DNA of 64,000 bases from Roridomyces roridus (Eukaryota; Basidiomycota; Agaricomycetes; Agaricales; Mycenaceae), in assembly GCA_029378245.1 (NCBI GenBank), contig JARKIF010000085.1, forward strand, positions 1 through 64,000, written 5' to 3'. Of the stretch, positions 12,235 through 24,063 are shown one piece after another. The number at the start of each line of letters is the position of its first letter. Within the stretch, counting starts at the first letter, position 1. Both the position numbers and the translations under genes were made by a program. Under the pieces are notes generated by a model that had not been told where the DNA came from, did not search any database, and saw only the letters and a program-made list of their open reading frames with translations.

Positions 12235-15200
12235 TCAAACTACAGTGGAACTCGCCACCTCAACCGCATCCCCGTTGGCCTGCTTCGAAGGCGATTCTCC
12301 GGCCTCCAATTCTGTAATCTCCGCCTCGATCTTCTCCGCCTCGTCTTCCCGCTTCAGTCCTCTCAAAATCTTCGCCGTGACCTTCAATGCTTTCAGGAAG
12401 CTCGTTGTGTCTGCAACGAGTCCCGATTTGCGGAAGGACTCGACAGATAGTATGCTGACAGACAACGCGTCCTCGTTGAACCCGACGTCGTGAAGATCGA
12501 GGGCCACTGCGAGACATTTCGGTGCCATGAGTTCCGGCCGTATCTCCGCCAACTCTCGATAAAGCTTGAAGCTTTCTTCGTACGCATGGCTGGCATCGTC
12601 TTCTCTTGCCGTGGCGCGAAGGGACCGAGCCATATTTTGCAGCGCAAGAGCTAATCCGAATTCATCAGTAAAACTGCAGAAAGCACTATGAGGTCTTTGC
12701 ACTCTGAATGAGGTCTTCGGACTTTGAGACTTGAGCTTTGAAGGTCTTTGGAGGACTTTGACTTGACGAAGGTCTTCCGAGGGTGCCAAGAGGGTGCCAA
12801 GCCCAAAATGGAAATAAGCCCAAGGGATCAGAGTTCTCAAAGACCTCGCGACACCAGAAAGTTGTATCTACCACTTCAGAGTCCAAGCCCGCAGTTTTGA
12901 TTCTCACTTGCACCAGTGGAGCTGGCGCACGCCTCCCCCCCAATGACATGTCCAAAAAAGGCTAATCGGATTGATATCAAGGCACGTGGGGGTTTCTTGG
13001 CATTTACTGGGACTGTGACGCCACGTGGCGGCCACTAACCAATGTCCCAGTGGCTCTGCGGTTCCGGTGTCCCATCTTCATGATCCTTCATTTCTTGAAT
13101 GTCTTGAGTTCAATTCTTGGTGCTGGTCAATTTTTTTGTCAGCATTTTGTTATTCTACAATGAGAGAAGGGTGGGTTGGTTGGTTAGGCTCAGTTGAGTG
13201 ACATTGTCCTACCCAGACTGTCAATACCTCCCCCGCAGCCTCGGCTGTGAATACCCCTCTGAGAATCCACAGTGAATGGGCAGTTAGGTACAGTATCCAC
13301 GGTGAATGGGTGGCTAGATCTGATAGACCAGGTTCAAGTTAGGCTCAGTTGGTTAAGTTAGGTTGTTGGAGCTTGAGGAGCTTGAGGAGGCTAGGGTGGA
13401 ATTTACAGAAAAAAAGAACTGACCCCACACTGTATCGAACTCACGCAAGACAAATCACATGACCTTATCGGCTGTCACATGACCTTATCGGTGTCATTGG
13501 GGGGGAGGCCAAGGGGGTTTCACCAGTGGAGTTACCCATCCACCCGCGAAAAGAAAAAATAGCGGGGTGTCGAGGACTCGCGTGCACGGCAATATGGCAG
13601 TTCGTGCGCAGGCACGGAAAACTGCAGTTTGACTGTACAGGCCCGTGAGTGCCAGTGGTGGAAGGGTGATGGAGGGTGAGGGGACTTGAAAGGGCAAAAA
13701 TTTCGCGAAGTCTTGCCGGGCCTCGGGGTCCGGACTCCGTTCGGATCATCGGGGAAGATCACTGTCATTGACTCACATGGCAACCGCATGGCGTGATACA
13801 GCAATTTTCTTCTTTCCTCCCTCCCACCATCGTCTCTTCCCCTCGCTCCAGTCGCCGTCGTTCTCCATCGCCTCAAGCCTACCCTGCCGCCCTTCGTTGA
13901 GAGCGCACGTCTCCACCGCTGCTACCGCTTCCGCCCCCCAAGATCCGTCGTCGGCTGGCACATCGTCGTCGTTGGCACATCGTCATCGCTGGGAGCAGTT
14001 ACGGCGCTCAAGACATCGCCTCTGTTCCACACTGGGCGCACGCCGTCATCTCGCTCGCCTTGTCCCATTCTCTCATTCGGGAACCCCTCATCAAAGCACC
14101 CTGCTCGGCCTCAAGTGCACTCGTTACGGTATTCCTCGTCTCAATCAAGGTCCGAAGCAACTTCCGGCTGTGTGACAAGACCGTCAAGCATGAAGACCAT
14201 GTGGCCAAGTGTCTGAATCTTCAAGCCCATCAAGTTCACAGCAAGCCCATCGGACCCGTCGTCGATCTTTCCACCCTACATCCCGCTCTCGAGAGCATCC
14301 CTTCGGATTCTTTGCCGATCCCGCACCCACACCATCATCTGTCCCGCCGTCAACACGCCCTCATATTCATTCCCCCCGCTCCATTCTACCACTGCCGCTC
14401 AATGTTACCGCTTCTCCTTACCTTCGCTCAGCGCATTCCCATCTGAGTCCCGTGGATCGTCGTTTGATGGCTGGTCCGTAGATAGTCTTTCATGTACGTA
14501 CTAGGCATGAATTGAATACAGTTTTGAATTCTCAAATTGTGCTTTGTGGTCTTTCCAAGTCTCGAAGAGGACTTTCGGATGTCTGGGGAGAACTTTCCAA
14601 AGTCCTCAAAGACCACGGCAGGTCTTTGGGGTGGAGGGTGCACTACTCTGTGAAGACCTAAGCACTTTGACCTCGGTCAGGTCTTTGTGGTCTTTGAGGA
14701 CTTCCCAAATCCCTCAAAGTCCTCAGAGTGCATCTTGTAGTTTTACTGATGTTTCCGGGCCTCCTCTGTTACCGCAAGCCCCTGATGATCTTGCCGGTAC
14801 AAATGAACAGATTCTTCTCCGGCGCGTACAGCATCTTCATGTTGTCCAACAATACCAAGAGCGAAGGTGAGGTTGGACAAGGAAGCGGCTAGGCCCTCAT
14901 CTTGTGCCGCTCTTGTGCGATTTAGCTCAACGACCTCTTTTTCCACCAGCAAAGCATCTTCGTACAGTCTTGCCATCCTGAAACCCCGAGACATTTGCGG
15001 CAGATACAGTCCAAGACTCATGGTGGAATTCATTCTGCCAAAGAATTCCCGAAGAAGCGTGACAGCCTCCCTGTGGGCATCGACGGCTTCGAGCCAAAGT
15101 TCAAGAAATTGAAAATCGAGCGCAACGCCGTGCAATGTATTGGCGATATTGAATGCTACGATTGCGTCGTGGACTGTCAAGGTCCGAGTCGTCCGTGGTC

Positions 15201-18200
15201 ACGAGCATCCGACCACTTTCAACGCACTCTTTGCTTGCGGCTGATGCCTCGTGGAACCTGTTCACGGCGCCGAATTGCGCAGACAAACGGGTCAGTAACC
15301 ACATCAGCTTTGGTGTCCGCTGTGGCTCGATCTTTGCCAGGGCTCGAGCCAAATCGGTGGCAAATGTAACGGCCTGCAAAGCCTGCTCTTTCTGGTCACG
15401 ATTGCTGAGCTGGGCGTCAATTTCCAGCAGCCCTTGGATAAGACCCTCGGTGGCCTGAGTGTCCCTTTCAGCCAGCATCTGACGAAGCTTGACAGCCTCC
15501 CCATAGGCACGGAGTGCGCCTTCGTAGTTTCCGCAGAGCCGAAAGTCGGCGATTAAATTGCGGAGAGATGGCATGAAATTCTTGACCAAGTCGGGGTTCG
15601 TTTCTGCCAGTTTCCTCCGAAGAACAACAGCCTCCTCGGCTGTACACAACGTGTCGCTCCAGCGACCGGTACAACCAAGAAGACATACATAGAGTCGATC
15701 CAGCAACTCGACAAGATCCTCGGTGAACACTGTCTTTGCTTTTACAAGATGGCGGCAAAAGCTGACAGCTTCTTCGATGATGTGCAATGCTTCTTGGTTG
15801 TCCGGAGGGCCGAGAAGGCGTGCACTGAGTTTCTTGAGCGCGCTCATCAGTGTCTTGCCAGTCGCAGGGTCGCTATCGAGTCCAATTTTGAACCCGAGCT
15901 GGATGGCCTCTCCCGCCGTGGCTTTCGCGTCATCGTTTCGGCCAATGTTAAACGCATCCACTGTGACATTAACTAGTGAGCTATAAAGCTCTGCCCGATC
16001 AAGAGACTCTTGATACACGCGCAAGGAGTCTTCACGGCGCTGATTAATATGAAGAGTGTAACCTAGACTGCGCAGAACTCGAAGAAATTCCTTGTCGACG
16101 GAGGTGTCGGTCTCTGCGAGTTTGCGATAAATCACGACCGCTTCCTCACAGAAACTGACAGACTTCGCGCCGTGTTTTCCTGCGGCAACAAGCTCTTGTG
16201 CTAGATTTTCCAATGCGTCGCCAAGCTCCTTTGCCCCAGCGGTCTCTTGAGCTAGTTTTTGACGTAACTCAACCATTTCCTCACCATAGGGCAGAGCAGC
16301 CTCAAACTGAGAGGTGGAATGCAATGAGTGGAGTAGATCTGCCAGTGCTGAGATGAAATCCTGCATTGAGACGAGTTTGGACGGATCGGGACTCTGTAGC
16401 AGCTGACGGAGCAGAGATACTGCCTCCGTTCGGATGGGGATTGCCTCTTGGTGCCGCTGGAGCCTGAAGCCAAGCAGTGATCCTAACAATTGCAGATACC
16501 AGGCAAGCATACGCTTATTCTTTCCACTGTCGGGATTGGAGTGGAGGAGTTTGCGGCAGTATCCAACTATCTCTTGAAACACCAAGACCGCCTCTGCATA
16601 CTCCTCCAGGCCATTGAGGCTTAGCGCTTGGGTCTCCAACAGAGAGACTATTTCGGTAAGAGGGAAATCGATGTTTGGCGATTCTTGGTACAGTTTAATG
16701 GCTTCGGAGGCTATTTTCCTTGCTTCTTCGTACCGCGCGGGGCCTTGTTTCAGCACGTAGGCGTGCAAAGCTAATGAGCGAGTCAACCCGGGTCCTCCAG
16801 AACGTCGTCTGTGTTCGACTGCTTCCTTGACCAGTTCGATTCTGCGATCCCCATTGAAGGGTAATGGTGCATAGCACATGGCAAACCGTTCGAGACAATT
16901 TGCCAGATTGTCCGTATCCCGCGTGTTCGCTTCGGCTTGATTGGACTTGACAACACTGCGGCGGATGGCCTCTGCATCGGTGTAACCACGGATAGCATCT
17001 GTGTGCTGCTGACGTGAAGCAAACAATGAAGCTTCATACTCCAGCACAGAGGCAATATCGGCGTCAAAGACACCAGGCCGCGTATCTCCAAGTTTCTGGA
17101 AAAATACCACTGCGAGCCGAGCTTCCGTGGCCTTGTCCTCTGGAGAATTTGGCTGCGCATCGAGAGCAAGGGCATGGGTGTTACCCAATTGTCCAGAAAG
17201 AGCCATGAACGTCAATCGCTCGATCCAATATGGTGATCTATTGTCGTCGCCAGTTTCCCACAGGTTCTTGAGGGTTTCGACAGCCTCGGCGGAGGACGCG
17301 TTGATCAAATCCATTTCCACGTGCCTCATCAACTCGGTGGACCAATTGAACTGTCCCTGTCCCATCTTCCTCCCAACAAACAAGCTCCAGTTGACACCGC
17401 CCTCCTTTTGCAGAAAGGTCGCTCGAGGATGATATTTGCTGTTTTTGAAAGCTACGGAAATGTGAATGAGCTGCCCCGGAACGATGATGCGACCAGCTCC
17501 ACGGTGTGGTTTCCTTGGGAAGTAATGCTTGTGTGAGTAATGCAAGAGCAAAGAAATTGGTTCATCTCACATGGTGCTCTTATCGGCCGTTTCGAATGAC
17601 AAATGCGTGAGAGGCAAGTACTCCAGAGGTTTCCAAACCCAGGTGAGCGATTCATGCAGATAATCATCCTGCAAGTGCTCCATGTTCCAGGCTCCACCCG
17701 CCACCCGAGGGCGCAAACGAAGGCCCGCCGATATGGCTTCGTTTTCCATCCACAAAAGTGGGACAGATGAAAGGTTGAGAGCAAGATTTTTCTTTAATCC
17801 TCCTCCTCTGCGTATCAAGTCAGAACAGTTTCACATAGCAAGAAATACCGGACTCGCATGTCAGAGTGGGTGCCAGCAAACCACACCTCTTTGATATCGA
17901 CCGGCGTGTTCAGTTCATTCTTCAGGCCGCCTGACAAGACCATGGAACTTCCGCCTTTCACGTATTCTGGGAGGAATTTGACACGGCGCTCATCTAGAGC
18001 TAGTGCATGACGGAAAGAACAGACATGGTTCGCAGACATTGTCAAAGGAAGAGGATCTCGAATTATCCCAACGGATGAAACTGTATCCCTGAGACTGTTA
18101 TTAGCGAGAAGTCCTGCACCAGTGAGAGATCTCACCAAACGCCGACGAAATGGATCCGAACATCTCGGGAAAATGTCTTCTTGAAGTTGTCCGCTATTTC

Positions 18201-19173
18201 TGCAGAATCCTTGGTCACTAAATGGAAAATCTTTGTCAAGCTCCTGAAAAAATCTACCGGGATATCTTACCCCTTCCTTTGTGCCGCTCTGAATATATTT
18301 CGTAGGCGCTGGTCAAATATGAGAACGTGGATAAGTCTGGCAGAGATGGCAACATACAAAGGGATGAGCTCCTCATTCCCAGGGCCAACGAGGCCAACCT
18401 ACACACCGATAAGTTTCCCGCAGTCCCGGACTAACACTGTTACATACCATTTGTATCATTCCTGCCAAAGTCCGCACCTGATACGCGCCTCGCGAAAAAC
18501 CTATTCATCATGAGCGGATGGTCTGCCTCAAAATGCAATCACTCCCACCGAACAGAAATATCTTATCATTGGGCATGTATGTTTCAGAGAGCCAGCGGTA
18601 GGCCTTGAGGATGATTTCCTTGAAATGCCTGAATATCTAGCGGTTAAAAGATGATGTACATAGGATTGACATCCATGACGCACCCAGCAAAAGCTAGCTC
18701 CACGGCATTATCGATTTGTTGCACGAAGGACTTGAACTTTTCTTGATGCGGCACGTATGTACCGATTCCTGAGTTGTAGTACTTCCGCTGCTCTGCAGAG
18801 TGGTCGGCGAGAATGTGGCTGTGAAGTTCAACGACGTTTGTATTCTGGAATAAATTCAAGTTCGATGTGAACCCTTTAATGGCCGCGGTAGTCGACTCAC
18901 GTTGAGACCGAATTGGTTAGACGTCCCGTCGATGGAGACGACTAGGTTTCGAGAGAGTCGACTCCCGCATTTCTCCTCACAGGGAGTCTGGCAGCTGCAG
19001 TGTTCTCGCCAAGTGCACGGACATCTGCAACTACAGCCGGCCTTGCACGAACAGCGGCACTTTCGGGATGCTTCTGGTTTGGACTCGAGTCGCGCCAAAA
19101 ATTCGGGTGGATTGTTGGTCGTTGTTGGGTTTTCCGGTGGCATGAGGGCAAAGAGAGACGCGGTGGGAAGCAA
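12235..19173 (-). pseudogene. DUF2235 (alpha/beta hydrolase)-TPR protein, interrupted by a transposon
   Basis: The start (19173) opens a Cys-rich segment (CRCSC-GCSCRCPC) of about 70 residues. The DUF2235/Tle1-like hydrolase follows: SIDGTSNQFG, YYNSGIGTY, the nucleophile elbow LFGFSRGAYQVR, WDTVSSVGIIR, FRHALALDERRVKFLPEY and WFAGTHSDIGGG. After PGQLIHISVAF, the rest (17.5 kb down to 12.2 kb) is a long TPR array of repeated helix pairs such as EEAVVIYRKLAE. First exons are 18901-19173 and an exon ending at 18844; several more short introns occur before 17.5 kb, one of them GC-AG (see findings). The frame shifts near 15179, and a 2.1 kb inverted-repeat element splits the array at 12663-14751. 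DUF2235 proteins in bacteria include phospholipase effectors; the fungal role is not known. Called a pseudogene because of the two lesions, though the frameshift may be an assembly error. Confidence 0.75.
12663..14751. mobile_element. Non-autonomous DNA transposon in the TPR gene
   Basis: About 2.09 kb bounded by inverted termini CATCAGTAAAACT (12663-12675, and its complement ending at 14751). Sequences just inside are dense in AGGTCTTT/AAAGACCT words on both sides, as in subterminal repeats. No transposase frame is visible inside. Internal direct repeats occur at about 13270-13320 (CAC/GGTGAATGGG) and 13455-13492 (CACATGACCTTATCGG twice). The target duplication is short: AT or TT, depending on where the terminus is drawn. 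Either cut leaves the flanking TPR frame open. Confidence 0.7.
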
Positions 19174-19342
19174 GAGCGAGAGTGTTTGGCACGAGGAACA
19201 CTGCTGCTAGGCATGCTGAAGCCTCATGCTGTGTTGGATGCTCAGAATTTTCAAGATAAACATAGAAGTTCACGAGACGATTGTGAAGAGCGAATGTGAG
19301 GGCCGGTGAGAGCGTGAAGGAAAGAGTCAAAGCATCATTTTG

Positions 19343-19372
19343 CATCACATCACATCACATCACATCACATCA
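19343..19372. repeat. CATCA microsatellite
   Basis: About six tandem copies of the pentamer CATCA, between the DUF2235-TPR gene start and the RNase III-like locus. Confidence 0.9.
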
Positions 19373-19495
19373 ATATCAGGTGTTGATCAAAGTCGGAATG
19401 CACCTGCCGGCGGCACCCCACTAGCTCTTCACACTTAGCGGCGTTCTACAGGCCTGTATGGGACCCTTGAGCAACCACTTGCAAAGCTCGTCGAA

Positions 19496-20954
19496 ATGGG
19501 CACTGGTACGTGGCGAGATGACGCGTTCGTCACGGTCACAAACACGACCAGTTTCTTTTGGCTCCTCGGTACTGCAGACACCTGTGGAAGCAACATCGGA
19601 AACCCTACACATCCCTCTCGTGAGGGATATTCTTCGACATCGCAATTGAGTGTCGCTAGACGACCCGGAAACCTTGCTGCGTCAACTGGACAACCAGCGC
19701 AACTGGACCGCCCTTGCCGTGGAGTACCCCGTCTTCCCCGCCGGTTATCCTCCCTCGGAGACGCCCTCGTTGGCGCTGCATTGTATCACACCCTTTACCC
19801 CACATTCGCTGCTTGCGCCACCCCGATGAATCCGGTGGGTGCCAACGAGGACCACTTTCCGGACGTTACCGACGATTCCTGCAAGAAACCTTGAAAACCT
19901 TGGAGAAGGTGGAATTTCTCAGCCATCTCGCGCTCCTGTACGGGCTACAGCTTCACGACCCCCGCTCGAGGGATCTGAAGTATGTCCGAAATGGATTTCC
20001 GAAAATGGTCCGGATGTGCCGCATCTTCGAATCTATGACAGGGGTACTCGGACTCGAGCTGGTAAGAGGCACAGCGGCATCGGCGACGTCCAACACTCAT
20101 CTATTGGCAGGTTTCCCTCAAACCCTGGAGTGGTTGTGTCGTCTCTTCGACCCCTGGGTTGACCGTTTGTTTCGATCCCCGGCGCCCACTGCGGGCTTCA
20201 TCTCTTCGAAAGAGCGCAGCGCACATTACCAACGGGTGGAAAACTCTCAGATCGCCACCCCTGCGCCAGAACCCAGACCGAACCATATCCTCGACCTACG
20301 AGCCGATGCCTCGAGTCTGCGTTGGCTGAAAGTGAAATCACTGCAATTATTGGTTCGGGATACAAAGCGTGGTCGAACGTGGGCGTCCCTGGTGTGCGCT
20401 TCATATCCACCCGTATTACCTTTACAAGGCATCGAATCCTCGGTCCTGTCCGCGGTTTTGACGGATACCCTTTACCGTGTCCAATGGACGGACTTCCAAC
20501 AAACGCGGGATATCGTGCACTTGGACTTCATATATACAGCACGGCAGTCTCCGTGTTATTGACCAGGAATCTTCCGACGACGTCTGTAGAAGATCTGCAC
20601 GTAAGTGTACCAATTTCTGTATTAAGTCCTTGCTGATAACTTGAAGAATCTGCGATGCATATTCCTCAAAAGCGCTGCCATCGCGTCTTGGTCTCGTCTA
20701 CAACCTTCACCAGCATCTGCGGACTCTTCGTCGAGAGGGCGACCAGACAAAGTGGATATCGGAAGTGGAGTCTGCCAACGCGTTCTACGCATTGGTGGGA
20801 GTCATCTATCTCCAGCTGGGTAGGTGTCACTATCCCACGTACATCGTAGCGCTAACCTCTGGCAACAGGATGGGATGGGCTGTCGGCTTGGCTGCACCTT
20901 GTCTTAAAACCATGGATTAGTGCCGCCGCAACTGCGCGTCAACTCGCTCATTGA
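19496..20954 (+). pseudogene. Decayed gene with two RNase III-like domains
   Basis: Two consecutive stretches match the RNase III helical pattern. The first has LSSLGDALVGAALYHTLYP, then FLSHLALLYGLQ, then IFESMTGVLGLEL and TLEWLCRLFDPWVDRLF. The second has YPPVLPLQGIESSVLSAVLTD, ALGLHIYSTAVS, LPSRLGLVYNLHQHL and ANAFYALVGVIYLQLGWDG, ending at 20954. The first keeps the LGDA signature; the second has lost its acidic residues. The pieces lie in different frames. Some joins could be introns (GTGGGT...TTGGAG near 19836-19905; one before 20648; GTAGGT...ACAG at 20821-20869), but the jump near 20500-20525 has no acceptor, which suggests a frameshift. Start not fixed; 19496 is only a guess. RNase III domains cut double-stranded RNA; this copy is probably inactive. 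Confidence 0.5.
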
Positions 20955-21767
20955 TCGCGGATGGTGGGTCCTCCTCTCCTTTCCCGCGGCGTTGTGTGCT
21001 TACGGGAAATCGGCAGACCTAGGCCTGGCTGGTCGAAGACGTGCGGAGGACGTCGAGCGGTCTGGATAGGAGTGCGTCCATGCCGGTGCAACTTCAGGGT
21101 CTGTACGTTCATTCTCTCTCCCTTGATATGCATTCCGACTGTATCAGTGACGGAGGAGGAGATCAAGCTTTGCAGGCAGGTCGGTCGGGGCCAGTGCCTC
21201 TGGCAGCGGGCGGGGATGATGAGAGCCCGGAATTCTGGATTCCGGTAGGTGAGTTGTGGCTTTATCTTTACTGAATGATTGCTCACAAGGCGGAAAGGAC
21301 GGGGAACTTAGAAGATTGGGCACAGGTGGGGCAGACGCATTGATCAAGCGGATACTTTGCAGAGTGTGTCGTACTTCCAAAGTCCTCCGTGCATGGCTGA
21401 TATTCTTGTCCGCAGATTAGATACTCGTTTGTTTTTAGGCCACCGGAATGAATGGCATGACATGACATCCATCCTCCTATGCCCGATCGCGACGTCCCGC
21501 ATGGTGCAGCATTTACTACCAGGCCAATAACCACTCCATAGGCTGGATACACAGTACGATTCCTCCCTCTGCCTTGGGCGCTTTCCACCTGAATGTAAGT
21601 CCAGAGCAATCCGACACGCGGCACCGACCTCCGGCTCACTAGAAAGGCAAAATTAAATTGTGATCATATCATCTGTCAGTCCCTTTCAAATTTCACGTCG
21701 CACTTACCGTTAGCGCGCTCTCCCCACCTCACTTCTCCCCTCACCTCACCCTTCCTCGACGAACCCT
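20955..21767. other. Intergenic; nothing recognised
   Basis: Open frames on both strands (e.g. 20961-21248 plus, 21283-21639 minus) show no motif and overlap one another. It includes the 3' region of the RNase III-like locus and the promoter of the zinc-ribbon gene, which is C/T-rich just before the ATG. Confidence 0.45.
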
Positions 21768-22744
21768 ATGGTCTTTTGTGCAGAGTGCGGAACACCCGGA
21801 GAGGGGCGATTTTGTACGGAGTGTGGGACAAGACTGGCGGACTCGTCTTCCTCTGCTGCGTCGGTGTCTGAGACAGGCGGGTCTCAGTCTGGGGTGTCGT
21901 CTCCTACAACATCGCCACCATTACCTGCTCGATCTAACATTCGGGGCGTGGCGAGCTCTACGATCGCCTCAGGGGGTGTACCTGCTCCCTCTTATCAATC
22001 TACATCAGGGACGAGCTCGACGATCGCGACGGGGGGCACCCCGGCGTCGCCCATTTCTGGGGGCCTCGTCCAGCAGCAGCCACTCATGGCCAACACACCC
22101 TTGCAAGAATCGCCGACTGCCCTCTTTGGTAGCCAGGGTTATCGGCTGGAGGCCTTCCATCACATTGCGCGGGAAATCTTCCTTGCTTTGGATCGCTCCA
22201 TTCAGCCGGTGGGGACGCAGATGATAGAGGCTGGTAAGATGCGCCGGTTTAGGGAGCTTTGCGGGAATGCTATTCCGCCATATTATGAGAGCCATGTCCT
22301 CCCTCTCTACTGTGCGTAACACCCTCTGCTTTTGACTCGCCTTCAATCACTGACCTCTCATACGTAGATATGACCATTGGCGCTCAATGCGTCGGCACGA
22401 ACACGCTTTCGTGGGACGGCTGGAACACCTTCCTCGCGCACAAGATCATTTCTGCACCAGATACGATGTACGCGCAGCTCGGTGCGAGTTTGCGGAATTT
22501 GAATATCCAGCTTCCTTGGCCGTTGGCGAGGAGTGACTTTCCGCCTTACGCGTATCCCGACGCAGCGGCAAGGGAGCTGCAGTTCCAGCAGACAGCGCGG
22601 AATATGGCGGGTGCGGCGTTGGGTGGAGGGTATGGAGCCGGACAGGGCGCTTTGAATTTTAACCAGCAGAGAAACTCTGCGGCGGGGCATTTGGCTGGGA
22701 GGACGTTGATGGCGGGATTGTTTGGGACTGGGTTGTTTAATTGA
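21768..22744 (+). CDS. Zinc-ribbon domain protein
   Basis: Predicted 306 residues from exons 21768-22311 and 22368-22744 (56-nt GT-AG intron; exact frame closure). The first 22 residues hold two CxxC knuckles, FCAECGTP and FCTECGTRL, forming a small zinc ribbon. A Ser/Thr/Gly/Pro-rich linker with two similar 'GxxSSTIAxGGxPA' repeats (~residues 60-95) follows. A globular C-terminal domain starts near residue 120 (EAFHHIAREIFLALDRS) and ends in a Gly/Ala-rich tail. No signal peptide. I do not recognise the C-terminal domain; a role as adaptor or nucleic-acid-binding protein is possible but not shown. Confidence 0.75.
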
Positions 22745-22904
22745 AAGCTGAATTCCTACTGGTCAATCGACTGCCGCGAGCCACTTTACATGCCACCAAG
22801 ACTCTGCCTTTTTTGTTGCGAACTCACGCGCATTGAACCACCATAACTTGCGGGGAGGATTTGGTCGCGGTCGTTCAGCGTCCGCTCCTCAGGCCTCAGG
22901 ATCT

Positions 22905-23583
22905 ACATGCTTCTGGAGCGAACTCGGCGGCGGTCAATAGAACTCGAGGAACTCTTCCTTATCTTCCTCTGCCACAGAACTCGAGCCCAGTCTCTCAACA
23001 AGATACGGAGACGGATACCAGCTTCGTTCGAGGGTCTCTTGCGATTTCGGGCGAAGGCCGAGATTCGCGCCACCAAATTGAAACCCATGTCGAGGCTTGC
23101 CAGGTGCTTCGGGTTGGCTTCGGGCGAACGGTATAAGACGGACATGAAGTTATTCACGGCAAGACTGAGATTCGTGCCAACCCCGGATCTGCAGAGTCTA
23201 TGCCGTCACGACGCGTCGCGCTTTTTTCTGATTACGACGTCCTTTGCGAGATACAGGGCGTACGGGCACTCAACCAAGGTTCTAGTAGGTTATCACAATG
23301 AATTGGTAGGTGGTATAGTTACAATAATGGATTGATACAGTAGTGAGAAATCGTCCCAAGAAAAGAATCTAAATGGCCAAAGACACAACGGCAGGTCTCC
23401 AGCTTCGATGCTGCCACCACGGCCTTGAGCTGCTGCTGGTGGTGCTGGTGGTGATTTTGGTTTTGGTGGTGTCGCGCCTCTGCCTCCTCTTTACGCGCCA
23501 TGTACTCCCTCGTGCGCTGCTGTCACCGACTCATCGCAATCTCAGCAAACGCATCGTGATCCTCCTCCTGGTGCAACGCTCAG
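22905..23583 (-). pseudogene. Truncated duplicate of the low-complexity gene at 26961-27624
   Basis: The DNA matches 26508-27310 closely: shared blocks begin CTTCTGGAGCGAACTCGGCG and include GAATTGGTAGGTGGTATAGT. On the minus strand it encodes the REYMARKEEAEARHHQNQ part, but lacks the first exon and about 120 bp corresponding to the C-terminal PTPTPSTAHRRP...TASW region, so the frame ends differently (stop near 23319). It looks like a segmental copy of the 3' half of the intact gene plus its downstream flank. Confidence 0.7.
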
Positions 23584-24063
23584 CCCGCGCCTCCTTCGTA
23601 TTCTGATGCGCACAGGTAGAGTTTTAGCTTTTCCTCCGAGTGCATACTCGTGCTTACCATCGACATTTAGATACGTCTTGTTGGTATACAAACAGCCCAA
23701 GACATTCGCGCAGCAGGACCTCGTCAACGCCTCGAGCTCCACCTCTCCTTCAATATTAGCCAGTTCGCGAGTGCTGCGGAATTGTTTGGATTAAATGCTT
23801 CAAACCCCTGGGCCCTCTCGCGGGGACCTTCATGCTCGTCTCGCAAAACTTGACCAGGGTGAAAAACTAGACAGATCTAACTAGAATATACTTCCCATTA
23901 ACCTAGCGGCCCAGCCTAATACATATATCAACTTGCTGTATCTTTTCTTTCTCCGGGAATTTATTATTTTCGCTTCAGACTCGAGATCGTACAAAGTTAC
24001 ACACAGATTCATACTTGACTGAACTTGGGCACTTCTAACACTGCGCCGCGACGACACCGGGAT
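23584..24063. other. Intergenic; 3' side of the ice-binding gene
   Basis: Similarity to the 27 kb copy stops at about 23583. Nothing else is recognised; the stretch near 23880-23960 is AT-rich. Confidence 0.45.
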
